NCBI GenBank assembly: GCA_903904765.1
Contig: CAIVEA010000759.1
Coordinates: 1-9,667 of the forward strand
Length of the DNA: 9,667 nt
Direction: 5' to 3'
Origin: an uncultured Chloroflexota bacterium
GTDB lineage: Bacteria; Chloroflexota; Anaerolineae; Aggregatilineales; Phototrophicaceae
Below, in pieces: positions 1 through 7,213 of the stretch; the first letter of the stretch is position 1; each line of letters starts with the position of its first letter. Under the pieces are notes generated by a model. It saw only the letters and a program-made list of their open reading frames with translations. It ran no database searches and had not been told where the DNA came from. Position numbers and translations under genes: made by a program.

Positions 1-38
1 GCTACCGACCAATTTATCAGGAGCAGACAATCTCCCCT

Positions 39-1685
39 ATGGAACGACGCATAACGGACAACATTCTGGAACTCAAGCGAGTTCTGCCCGATCACCTCGA
101 AGCGGCCCTCGACCATCTTGGCAATACCGATGAACTCCTCGAAATCGTCCTCGATCTGGGGCGCTACCCGACGGCACGGTATGTCGAAGGCGAGTACACG
201 CTGCTGGAAACCGAAGTCAGCCGCGAGGATTTGAACGCGATTGTCTCGGCCATCGGCACGTTCGATAACGACAACCGCGCCGGCATGGAACGCACGCTGC
301 ACCGCATCTCGGCCATCCGTAACCGGCGCGGGGATGTGGTCGGCCTGACCTGCCGCGTAGGACGGGCGGTGTACGGCACGATTGACATCATTCAAGATTT
401 GATCGAGTCCGGGCAGAGCATCCTCATGATGGGGCCGCCCGGCGTGGGCAAAACCACTATGTTGCGTGAGGCCGCCCGTGTGCTGGCTGAACACAAGCGC
501 GTGGTGATCGTGGACACGTCCAACGAAATCGGCGGGGACGGCGATGTGCCGCATCCGGCGATTGGCCGTTCGCGGCGGATGCAGGTGTCGCAACCGGAAC
601 GCCAGCACGAAGTCATGATCGAGGCGGTGGAAAACCACAACCCCGAAGTGATCGTGATTGACGAAATCGGGCGCGAACTGGAAGCGCAGGCCGCCCGCAC
701 CATCGCCGAACGCGGCGTACAGCTCATCGGCACGGCGCATGGCAACGCGCTGGAAAACCTGATGCTCAACCCCACCCTGTCCGATCTGGTGGGCGGCATC
801 GAGTCGGTCACGCTCTCGGACGAGGAAGCGCGGCGGCGCGGCACGCAAAAATCGGTGCTGGAACGGCGCGCCCCGCCCACCTTCGATGTGCTGATCGAGA
901 TTCAAACCCGTGATCGGCTGGTGGTGCATGAGGATGTCTCGGCGGCGGTGGATGGTCAGCTACGGGGTCGCCCGCTGCCCGTCGAGATTCGTTCGCGCAA
1001 CGATGCGGGCGAAATCGAGGTTGAAACCCTTGTGCCGGAGCCGAAAACCGGGAGCGAACGCAACGGACGCAACGCAAATGGTGCGGTGAACGTGAACAGC
1101 GGCAACGGCAACGGACAGGCGCGGCGCGGGCGGTTAGTTCCGGTCATGGCGGACATGGGTGAACCACGCAGCAGCGCCGCCAGCGCAGCCGCCGCGAACC
1201 CCGCCGCACCGATCACGACGGGCAACCCCGTCCGGCTGTACGCCTATGGCGTGGCGCGTAACCGCTTGCAGCAATCGGCGCGGCGGCTGCATGTGCCGGC
1301 CTCCATCATGGATGACTTCGGGCAGGCCGAGGCCATCGTCACGCTCAAGAACTACTACCGCCGCCGTCCGCGCCTGATCGTGGATGCCGAACGGCGCGGC
1401 ACGCCCATCTACGTGCTACGCGCCAACACCGTCTCGCAGATGGAAGCTTTCCTGATTGACCTGTTCGGGCTGGATGTGGAACGCAACGGGGATGCTTTCG
1501 GCGAAGCGATGGCGGAAGCGAAGGCCGCCATTCAGCGAGTGCGCGGCGGCGCGGAATATGTGGATTTGCTGCCGCAGGATGCCGAAACCCGCCGCCGCCA
1601 GCATGAGATGGCGCGGGAAGCGCGGCTGTACTCCGAAAGTCAGGGCGCAGAGCCGCAGCGCCACGTCCGCATCTTGCGTGACTGA
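39..1685 (+). CDS. R3H domain-containing AAA ATPase (Ycf45 / SpoIIIAA-like)
   Basis: A 548-residue cytoplasmic P-loop ATPase of the Ycf45 type, found in cyanobacteria, plastids and Chloroflexi and related to the sporulation ATPase SpoIIIAA. The Walker A motif GPPGVGKTT is at residues 132-140, followed by [12 protein letters not shown] (158-169) typical of this family. Walker B is VIVIDEIG (204-211), and a GTAHG sensor-like motif lies at 231-235. A low-complexity Asn/Gly then Ala-rich linker spans about 335-395. A conserved C-terminal domain follows (about 398-478). The last 40 residues match an R3H single-stranded nucleic-acid-binding fold: ETRRRQH supplies the R-x3-H pair (R518, H522), followed by [14 protein letters not shown]. 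The ATG is preceded by AGGAG at 19-23, with rather long spacing (15 nt). It stands alone on this strand, and what lies upstream is outside the window. Family membership is clear; the cellular role of Ycf45-type proteins is not established. Confidence 0.93.
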   Translation: MERRITDNILELKRVLPDHLEAALDHLGNTDELLEIVLDLGRYPTARYVEGEYTLLETEVSREDLNAIVSAIGTFDNDNRAGMERTLHRISAIRNRRGDVVGLTCRVGRAVYGTIDIIQDLIESGQSILMMGPPGVGKTTMLREAARVLAEHKRVVIVDTSNEIGGDGDVPHPAIGRSRRMQVSQPERQHEVMIEAVENHNPEVIVIDEIGRELEAQAARTIAERGVQLIGTAHGNALENLMLNPTLSDLVGGIESVTLSDEEARRRGTQKSVLERRAPPTFDVLIEIQTRDRLVVHEDVSAAVDGQLRGRPLPVEIRSRNDAGEIEVETLVPEPKTGSERNGRNANGAVNVNSGNGNGQARRGRLVPVMADMGEPRSSAASAAAANPAAPITTGNPVRLYAYGVARNRLQQSARRLHVPASIMDDFGQAEAIVTLKNYYRRRPRLIVDAERRGTPIYVLRANTVSQMEAFLIDLFGLDVERNGDAFGEAMAEAKAAIQRVRGGAEYVDLLPQDAETRRRQHEMAREARLYSESQGAEPQRHVRILRD

Positions 1686-1705
1686 GCCGAAAACCACACT
1701 CACTC

Positions 1706-1771
1706 CGTAGGGACACGTCCGATTGTTCCCCGCAAAAATGTAAGAGGACACGACTTGCGTCGTGTCCTACG
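1706..1771. repeat. Inverted-repeat element with two alternative stems
   Basis: A perfect 10-bp stem, AGGACACGAC (1745-1754) with GTCGTGTCCT (1759-1768), has a TTGC loop. The right arm, extended to CGTGTCCTACG (1761-1771), also pairs with CGTAGGGACACG at 1706-1717, with a single extra G. The two left arms are therefore alternative partners for the same right arm. It begins about 20 nt after the R3H ATPase stop, between two convergent genes. No T-run follows the stem on either strand, so it is not a canonical intrinsic terminator. A small dispersed repeat or a decayed miniature element is plausible. The pairing is seen directly; the role is unknown. Confidence 0.6.
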
Positions 1772-1791
1772 AATGACCGCCTTTGTCTGAC

Positions 1792-1811
1792 CTCCCTTCG
1801 CCATGAGGGAG
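1792..1811. repeat. Short hairpin CTCCCT/AGGGAG
   Basis: CTCCCT (1792-1797) pairs with AGGGAG (1806-1811) around an 8-nt loop. Read on the minus strand, this and the following hairpin have the CCCTCATCCCC / TTCTCCCTC character of intergenic repeats that I associate with Chloroflexi genomes; that comparison is from memory. No T-run follows. It probably belongs to the same repeat cluster as the long hairpin at 1816-1872. Confidence 0.4.
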
Positions 1812-1815
1812 AAGG

Positions 1816-1872
1816 CTGTTTGAACAGGGGAATTTACGCTTGTGCGCCGCAGGCGTTCCCCTGTTCAAACAG
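1816..1872. repeat. 17-bp perfect inverted repeat, long hairpin between convergent genes
   Basis: CTGTTTGAACAGGGGAA (1816-1832) is the exact reverse complement of TTCCCCTGTTCAAACAG (1856-1872). Inside, CGCTTG (1837-1842) pairs with CAGGCG (1850-1855) with one G-T wobble, leaving a 7-nt loop and a one-sided TTTA bulge, so the whole 57-nt stretch folds. The right arm also sits in a local palindrome, CCCCTGTT-CA-AACAGGGG (1858-1875), and the left arm has CTGTT-TG-AACAG. It ends 21 nt before the stop codon of the minus-strand gene at 1893 and lies about 130 nt after the plus-strand stop. That position would suit a bidirectional transcription barrier or 3'-end stabiliser, but there is no T-run. 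A mobile or dispersed repeat is an equally good reading. Confidence 0.7.
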
Positions 1873-1892
1873 GGGATGAGGGTCAAACCCAC

Positions 1893-3503
1893 TCACCCGC
1901 TGCCGGGATCATCCGGTGGGGGATCGCCCGAATCGGGTGGCGGGTCGGTATAACCCGATGAGTCGCCACTGCCATCGGTATAGTCACCGCTGCCACTGTC
2001 CGTATAGTCGCCACTACCGCTGTCGGTGTAATCGCCACCACCACCATCCGGCGAACCCGTGACATCCTCGTACACCTGCCCCAGATCTTCCATCAGCGCG
2101 GGGTCATCCTGTTCGCTGAGCGTCTCAAAGAATTGATCTTGCGCGTCGGGGTCTAGTTCCTCCAGCGTGGCCTGCGCGAACTCATCCGCGTACTCCGACG
2201 GCACATCACCGGATGCCCAGTATTCGACCAGCGCGCCGGATATATCGCTACCAAAATCCACCCCTTCGGGCAGGTCGGCGTTACCCGTGTTATCCGTCAG
2301 GTCGCCGTTAAAGTAGCTATCGAAAAAATCCGCAAACAGATAGTCGTTGCCATCACCGTCAAAGAACTCGCTATCATCCTGATTGAAGTAGGCGTTAAAC
2401 TCGTCCAGATAATCCTCATCCATCGGCAGCGGCACATTCACCCGCCGATCGAGCATGTTCGTATTCAGCGCCACATTCAACAAGTTCATCTCGGTTTCGT
2501 CATACGATTCGGGTTCGGAAGGCGGCCCATCGGCGTTACCCTCCTCGTCCAGTGGCACATCCAACATCGTGCCGGGCGGCAGTAAACGGGTTTCGCCGTC
2601 CGACGACACAATCAAATGCCCTTCGAGCGTTCTAATCCGCATCTCCTCGCCGGGAACAGCTTGAAAATAAGCCGTAGAGCCGATCTGCACATTCACCTCG
2701 TTAATGAGCAGGCTGATCTGCCCTTTACCCTTCGGCGTTTGAATGGTGATGCCGCTTTCAGGCGCTTCTTCGCATGGGCTATCATCTTTGCCGCTGGTGA
2801 AGGTGAAAGCCTGCATCGGCCCGTAGAGGTGATCGTTGGTGCTGGTCACTGCCGTCAGGCTGTTCACATCCCCTTTACCAGCGGTCAGCGCGGCAGCCAG
2901 CACCCAGCCCACGCCTCCGGGCGCAGCCGCAAACTGGATGCGAACCCATAGCTCGTTGACGTTATTCGTCATGCGTCCGTTCGCCACCACATCACTATTC
3001 ACGGGGAGCGACCCGACCAGCGGCGCGGACGCAACCGGACGCAAACGCACATTGGCGGCAGATCGAACCGTCATCGGCAAGTTCCCAAGGTCAGCGCCCT
3101 GATTCTTGACCTCGACATTCCCGAACAGCAGGATGGTTACGTTCTGTGCCGAGTCATCGGCTAGGCTGGCCTTCACTTTCATCAGCGCCACGCCCCACTC
3201 TGAACTGTTGATGTCCAGTGACTTGAGCTTGAGCGAACCCACATCCTGTATATTCGCCGTGTCCCCCTGCTGCGTGAAACGCAAATCGCTCACACCAGCG
3301 GCAGGTTGAGCCTCAATGCTCACGTTGCCATAGCATATATGATCGCGCTTCAGACCATCGCACACCTCCTGCACCGCTGTCATCACACTACGAGCGACCT
3401 GAGCGCAGTCCCCCGTTTGTGCGGGCTGCACCCACTGCGAAGGCAGGCCGAATAGCACCAGTAGTATCCCCACCAGCAGCGGGGTGAGTCCTAAGCGTTT
3501 CAT
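1893..3503 (-). CDS. Secreted SH3b / FecR-like protein with polyanionic C-terminal tail
   Basis: Unrecognised by name; about 536 residues from the chosen start. Residues 1-30 form a signal peptide (MKRL, then a hydrophobic run), with no lipobox. The N-terminal part has Cys33, Cys48 and Cys57 in a pattern (C...VCDGL...ICYGN, then WGVALMKV...LLFG) that I associate with exported Chloroflexi proteins. Residues about 145-206 are a bacterial SH3 domain (VRSAANVRLRP ... GWVLA). About 261-318 resembles a FecR-type segment (VQIGSTAYFQAVPGEEM ... LPPGTML). The last 182 residues contain no Lys, Arg or His and about 50 Asp/Glu, ending in DYTDSGSG repeats and a Pro/Asp tail. The start at 3503 is chosen because AAGGGG lies 5 nt upstream; GTG at 3524 or ATG at 3506 also open the frame. 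It sits 10 nt after the TIR-WD40 gene and is probably co-translated with it. Likely extracellular or surface-bound; function unknown. Confidence 0.85.
   Translation of the reverse strand: MKRLGLTPLLVGILLVLFGLPSQWVQPAQTGDCAQVARSVMTAVQEVCDGLKRDHICYGNVSIEAQPAAGVSDLRFTQQGDTANIQDVGSLKLKSLDINSSEWGVALMKVKASLADDSAQNVTILLFGNVEVKNQGADLGNLPMTVRSAANVRLRPVASAPLVGSLPVNSDVVANGRMTNNVNELWVRIQFAAAPGGVGWVLAAALTAGKGDVNSLTAVTSTNDHLYGPMQAFTFTSGKDDSPCEEAPESGITIQTPKGKGQISLLINEVNVQIGSTAYFQAVPGEEMRIRTLEGHLIVSSDGETRLLPPGTMLDVPLDEEGNADGPPSEPESYDETEMNLLNVALNTNMLDRRVNVPLPMDEDYLDEFNAYFNQDDSEFFDGDGNDYLFADFFDSYFNGDLTDNTGNADLPEGVDFGSDISGALVEYWASGDVPSEYADEFAQATLEELDPDAQDQFFETLSEQDDPALMEDLGQVYEDVTGSPDGGGGDYTDSGSGDYTDSGSGDYTDGSGDSSGYTDPPPDSGDPPPDDPGSG
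1944..2033 (-). repeat. Tandem 24-nt coding repeat (DYTDSGSG)
   Basis: Near the 3' end of the secreted-protein gene, 24-nt units encode DYTDSGSG (2010-2033), DYTDSGSG (1986-2009) and a 21-nt variant DYTDGSG (1965-1985), then a degenerate DSSGYTD. The first two units differ only at scattered bases. Slippage could change the copy number without breaking the frame, because the units are multiples of three. Confidence 0.8.
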
Positions 3504-3508
3504 CATGT

Positions 3509-3514
3509 CCCCTT
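3509..3514 (-). promoter_or_regulatory. Ribosome binding site of the secreted SH3b protein
   Basis: On the minus strand AAGGGG lies 5 nt before the ATG at 3503 and only 2 nt before the ATG at 3506, which favours 3503 as the start. Its first base is the last base of the TGA stop (3514-3516) of the TIR-WD40 gene. This arrangement suggests translational coupling between the two genes. Confidence 0.65.
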
Positions 3515-6390
3515 CATCCATCACAAGCCGTACTCAATGTGGTCACGTCCGCCAGATACAGATTGCGCTCCTCAGCATTTAGCGGACGGCCAGCCACCGT
3601 GCAGGCGCGTTGTATCCACGCTTGCGGGTCAACCACCCACAGGCGGATGTCACCATTCCGTGCGCCCGAAGCCAGCGTCTTTCCGTCCGGGCTGAATGCG
3701 ATGCTCCACACCCAATCGCCTGAACCTTCCAACGGCGTGCCGATCATGTGCTGCGTTCCTACATCCCATAGGATAATACTGGTATCGCGGCTGCTGGAAG
3801 CCAGCATACGATCATCCGGGCTGAAGGTCACATCCAGCACCCAGTTATCATGCCCACTCAGGGGCAAGCCGCGCATCATGCCCGCCTGTACATCCCATAG
3901 CACGACGGTGTTATCGCGGCTGGCAGAAGCCAGCATATCGCCCCTATGGTTGAAGGTCAGGCTGCTGATCGCGCCGCTGTGCGCCAGCGTGAACTCGCGA
4001 GTCGAAGGCTGTGTCGTGTTCCACAAGGCCACACCACCACTTTCATCCCCTAGCGCCAACCACGTCCCATCCGGGCTGAACGCCAGCGCCATCACGAACG
4101 GCTCATGCTGCAATTGCGCCACCTGCGACAAGTCGGAGACTTGCCACACGCGCACGCTGCCATCTTCGCTGGCGCTGGCAAGCCGCATCCCATCCGGGCT
4201 AAAGGCCATATCGCGTATCGAACCTGTATGCGCCGTCAGCGTCCCCACTTCCTCGCCCGTGCTGGCAGATCGCAGCACCAGCGTCCCATCCGCCACAGCA
4301 TAAGCGAACATACTCCCATCAGGACTATAGGCCACCGCCACCACTTCGCGCCCCACCTTAAAGGGGTCGAACAGGCTGGCTCCGGTTTGTACGTCCCAGA
4401 TTGTGGCGCTGCCTTCGGCATTACCAGCATGATCGCCCGACAAGATATGCATGCCATCGGGACTGAAGGCAAGGCTGTCTATCTCGGTATCACGATGAGC
4501 GAGGACGTGGCTCAAGGGTTGATCTTGGTGAACATTCCACACCAGAAGATTGCCGTCACTATCGCCAGTCAGCAAATGTGCAGAGTCCGGACTGATGGCG
4601 AACATCGTCACCCTGCCGGAATGCGCGTTTAAGGGCGGCACATCTGTCAAACGTCGTCCGGTGATCGGGTCGCGCAAAATGAGCGTTCCATCGTAGCTGG
4701 CGCTGACCAGCAATTGACCATCGGCGCTGTATTGCACCGCCGACACCCAACCAGTATGGTCGGTCAATGGTTGACCGACTTCCTCACCCGTGTCTACTGT
4801 CCACAAGCGCAAGGTATTATCGGCGCTGCCGGATGCTAACCGTTCCCCATCCGGGCTAAAATCCAGCGCCAGCACCGCGTTCTCGTGACCTTCTAGATCA
4901 AGCGCCTGCTCCGGTTCATGAGGATGACTGACATCCCATAGCAAGATTTGACCACTATCGTCGCCTGAAGCGAGTGTTTTGCTATCTGGGCTGAAGGCCA
5001 GTGCTTCCACATAATCCTCATGCGCCTCCAAATTCTCGCTCAGAAGTTCAAGCGTGGTCGCGTCCCACAGGCGCACCAGATAATCAGCGTGTCCGGTGGC
5101 AATCAAACGCCCATCCGGGCTGAATCTGACCACATAAATCTCATCGTCCAGCGCCTCGGTTTCGGCCTTGAGTTGACCGCTATTCGCATCCCACAACAGC
5201 AATTTGCCATCCGCGCCCACCGAGGCCAGCGTTTGCCCGTCCGGGCTATAAGCCACACACCACGCATCGCTCTCATGCCCCAGCAGCGGTTCGCCAGAAA
5301 GCCGCAGGTTGACGGTATCCCACAGCATGATACGCCCCTGCGAATCCGATACGGCGGCCTGTTTGCCATCGGGTCGGTAAGCGATTCCGTTCACCTCGGC
5401 ATTTGTCTCGGTTTGCAGAAAACGATCCAAACGCGGGGCACTTTGCAAACTGGTGAGCAAACTACTGCGCGACTCGCGGCTGTCGCGGATTCCCATGGCC
5501 TGTACTGCCAGCAGCAACGCCGAATCTAGATGACCTTCATCCAGTTGGAGCAACCCTTGTAGCGAGACGCGCCCGGAACGCGCAATCTGCGCCTGCAAAT
5601 CGGCACGATCACGCTCTAGCGAAGCCTGTTGCCACAGCAAAACCGCCGCCAGCGCCAGAATCACCGTGACTACCAGACCGATGCTCACGCCTACCAGTAT
5701 CCGCCGCTGTTGATTGGTGGCGTGGTGACGACTGGTGTAAATATGCTCCGAATGCAGCGGCGTGGGCGGCGGGATTTTGGTCGCGCCCGCGCTCAGCCAG
5801 CGTTCAGCCTCCGCAATCTCTTTGCCCACCAGCAAAAAGCTGCTGTCGCGGGCTTTGGCATCCCATTCCCGCGCCTGCACCAGAAAACGAGTGTGGTCAC
5901 GCACATGGTCAAGATCGGTATCTAGCGCGTTTGTCAGGTTGGCAAATGAACGATCCAACGTTTGCGGATCATTGAAGAACAACCAGTTATGGCGGGCAAG
6001 GTATTGCCAGTTGTTATCCAGCACATCATCTAAATTGCGGAGATGCAAAATGCGCTTGCCCACATCATCCAGCGGTGACGCTTTGAGGAGGCTGTGCGCC
6101 TGCCGCTGGTCGGCCTGTTCGATGACAATTGGGACGATGCGCTTGTTCTGCGCGATGGCGTGCGCCACTTCAAAGTTGCACACCAGCGAAGATAGCGACG
6201 ATGGGCTGAGGACGAACACAAAGTTATCGGAGTGTTCGATACCTTCCGAAATCTCGTGCCACCAATCCGCCGTCCAAGGGATGTCCTGCCAATCCACCCA
6301 CACATCACGCCCACCGGCTTTGAGGCGATCTACGAGCGTTTGGACAACAGCTTTATCGCGGCGGGAATATGAAATGAATATTCCGGGCAT
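3514..6390 (-). CDS. TIR domain - transmembrane - 14x WD40 repeat protein
   Basis: About 958 residues from the ATG at 6390 (a GTG at 6417 would add 9). Residues 2-131 are a TIR domain: FISYSRRDK, then VWVDWQDIPW, WWHEISEGIE, NFVFVLSPSSL and FEVAHAIAQNKRIVPIVI. E46 in WWHE aligns with the catalytic Glu of NAD-cleaving TIR domains. A linker precedes one hydrophobic helix (about 230-254), flanked on the N side by HH...QQRR, so the TIR end is probably cytoplasmic. An amphipathic helical segment follows (about 255-320; LDEGHLDSALLLAVQAM, common in WD40-linked bacterial proteins). Fourteen WD40 repeats then span about 332-921, enough for two seven-bladed propellers; most carry SPDG and end in WD, with RD or RS in blades 6 and 9. 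The tail WIQRACTVAGRPLNAEERNLYL is typical of Chloroflexi and cyanobacterial WD40 proteins. First gene of a likely two-gene unit. NADase activity and an outside-facing WD40 part are inferred. Confidence 0.93.
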   Translation of the reverse strand: MPGIFISYSRRDKAVVQTLVDRLKAGGRDVWVDWQDIPWTADWWHEISEGIEHSDNFVFVLSPSSLSSLVCNFEVAHAIAQNKRIVPIVIEQADQRQAHSLLKASPLDDVGKRILHLRNLDDVLDNNWQYLARHNWLFFNDPQTLDRSFANLTNALDTDLDHVRDHTRFLVQAREWDAKARDSSFLLVGKEIAEAERWLSAGATKIPPPTPLHSEHIYTSRHHATNQQRRILVGVSIGLVVTVILALAAVLLWQQASLERDRADLQAQIARSGRVSLQGLLQLDEGHLDSALLLAVQAMGIRDSRESRSSLLTSLQSAPRLDRFLQTETNAEVNGIAYRPDGKQAAVSDSQGRIMLWDTVNLRLSGEPLLGHESDAWCVAYSPDGQTLASVGADGKLLLWDANSGQLKAETEALDDEIYVVRFSPDGRLIATGHADYLVRLWDATTLELLSENLEAHEDYVEALAFSPDSKTLASGDDSGQILLWDVSHPHEPEQALDLEGHENAVLALDFSPDGERLASGSADNTLRLWTVDTGEEVGQPLTDHTGWVSAVQYSADGQLLVSASYDGTLILRDPITGRRLTDVPPLNAHSGRVTMFAISPDSAHLLTGDSDGNLLVWNVHQDQPLSHVLAHRDTEIDSLAFSPDGMHILSGDHAGNAEGSATIWDVQTGASLFDPFKVGREVVAVAYSPDGSMFAYAVADGTLVLRSASTGEEVGTLTAHTGSIRDMAFSPDGMRLASASEDGSVRVWQVSDLSQVAQLQHEPFVMALAFSPDGTWLALGDESGGVALWNTTQPSTREFTLAHSGAISSLTFNHRGDMLASASRDNTVVLWDVQAGMMRGLPLSGHDNWVLDVTFSPDDRMLASSSRDTSIILWDVGTQHMIGTPLEGSGDWVWSIAFSPDGKTLASGARNGDIRLWVVDPQAWIQRACTVAGRPLNAEERNLYLADVTTLSTACDG

Positions 6391-6415
6391 GTGGTATTTA
6401 ATTTTACCTGTAATC

Positions 6416-6438
6416 ACGTCATTGGTAACGTCATTATA
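6416..6438 (-). promoter_or_regulatory. TATAAT box and duplicated AATGACGT near the TIR-WD40 transcription start
   Basis: On the minus strand TATAAT (6438-6433) is a perfect -10 hexamer, with no convincing -35 element. The expected transcription start, near 6426, falls between two exact copies of AATGACGT (6435-6428 and 6423-6416) spaced 12 nt apart, about one helical turn. A start there gives a leader of about 36 nt before the ATG at 6390 and only about 9 nt before the GTG at 6417, which supports the ATG. The repeat could be an operator. Confidence 0.45.
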
Positions 6439-6498
6439 GGCATTCGCAAAAAATGTGCATGAGAATCTACAAAATAGTTATGCGACCCACATCAACAG

Positions 6499-6524
6499 CC
6501 CCTTTCAGAATGTACTGAAGGGGG
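6499..6524 (-). terminator. Hairpin downstream of the DUF998-like gene
   Basis: CCCCTTTCAG (6499-6508) pairs with CTGAAGGGGG (6515-6524) around a 6-nt loop, a 10-bp stem with one G-T wobble. It lies 30 nt past the stop of the minus-strand membrane-protein gene. The minus-strand sequence after it (CTGTTGATG) has no clear T-run, so it is at best a weak or factor-assisted terminator. It would separate that gene from the TIR-WD40 unit. Confidence 0.45.
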
Positions 6525-6553
6525 TGCTTCGCTTGAGGCGCATGGTGGAGGAA

Positions 6554-7213
6554 TCAAGCGGCGGGGCGGTGGCGCATCCGGTAGTAGGACACCAGCAGCA
6601 CCCACAGCAGCAGGAAAATAATCACACCCCACTCGGCAACGGTGACAGGCCAAAACTCAGGCCGCCCGCCCTCCGGTTTTGCCAGCGCACTCACACCACT
6701 GGAGAAAATGATCCGCAGCAAGATAGCGTTCGAGACGATCATCGGCAGCGTGGTAAAAGCCATCCAGCGGGGATACACGCGCTGACCGGGCAATAGCACC
6801 AGCAGCGAGTACGCGCCCATCAACACCAGTGACCCCTGAAAGAATAGCAGCGCCACCTGTCGGTGCATGGGCAGATTCACGTCCATCGGGTACACGCCCA
6901 CCAGCGCCCCGCCCCCCGCCACCACCACACCAGCGATAGCGAAGGCATAACCCGCAATCCAGCGGAAACTCAAGCCCACGCCCAGCATGAACACCCCGGA
7001 GAAAATGCCGCCGATAAATAGACAGCTATTAAAGACAGCGGAGAGTTCGGATTCCTGCGTGTGACCGAGTTCGGAGACAAAATAGCGCAACAGCGAGTAG
7101 TGCTCCCCACCCGTCCCAACATAACCGAGGGCGGCAACCACGCAGCCGAAAATGATGACTCCCGCGCCGATATACCCCGGCAGCACCGTCAGACGACGAC
7201 TCCATGTTTCCAT
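6554..7213 (-). CDS. DUF998-like six-helix membrane protein
   Basis: A 219-residue polytopic membrane protein. Hydrophobic helices lie at about 10-33, 59-81, 86-109, 117-141, 148-170 and 188-210. The sequence pattern fits the DUF998 family: YFVSELG after helix 1, GVYPMDVNLPMHRQVALLFF between helices 3 and 4, and a basic C-terminus (YYRMRHRP). The biochemical function of DUF998 is not known, so none is proposed. The ATG at 7213 is chosen because AGGTG sits 5 nt upstream; the frame can be extended to a TTG at 7234, but that would put the binding site inside the gene. It lies upstream of the TIR-WD40 gene on the same strand, 163 nt away. The hairpin and TATAAT box between them suggest separate transcription. 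Confidence 0.8.
   Translation of the reverse strand: METWSRRLTVLPGYIGAGVIIFGCVVAALGYVGTGGEHYSLLRYFVSELGHTQESELSAVFNSCLFIGGIFSGVFMLGVGLSFRWIAGYAFAIAGVVVAGGGALVGVYPMDVNLPMHRQVALLFFQGSLVLMGAYSLLVLLPGQRVYPRWMAFTTLPMIVSNAILLRIIFSSGVSALAKPEGGRPEFWPVTVAEWGVIIFLLLWVLLVSYYRMRHRPAA

Noticed and set aside
392..880. A 162-codon minus-strand frame inside the R3H ATPase gene
   Set aside because: It lies opposite the Walker A and Walker B region of a clear ATPase and has no motif of its own.
1745..1768. Perfect 10-bp hairpin as an intrinsic terminator of the ATPase gene
   Set aside because: No T-run follows it on either strand, and the right arm has a second partner upstream. Kept as a repeat instead.
3539..4303. 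A 254-codon open frame on the plus strand, antisense to the WD40 repeats
   Set aside because: Its product has no recognisable domain and repeats the pattern of the antisense WD40 DNA. The minus-strand frame is a clear 14-repeat protein.
6390..6417. Start of the TIR-WD40 gene at GTG 6417
   Set aside because: It would leave a leader of only about 9 nt after the TATAAT-derived start and adds 9 residues before a TIR domain that begins cleanly at the ATG. The ATG is preferred, not proven.
5762..6439. A 225-codon plus-strand frame opposite the TIR domain
   Set aside because: Ser/Arg-rich composition typical of an antisense shadow. The opposite strand encodes a well-conserved TIR domain.
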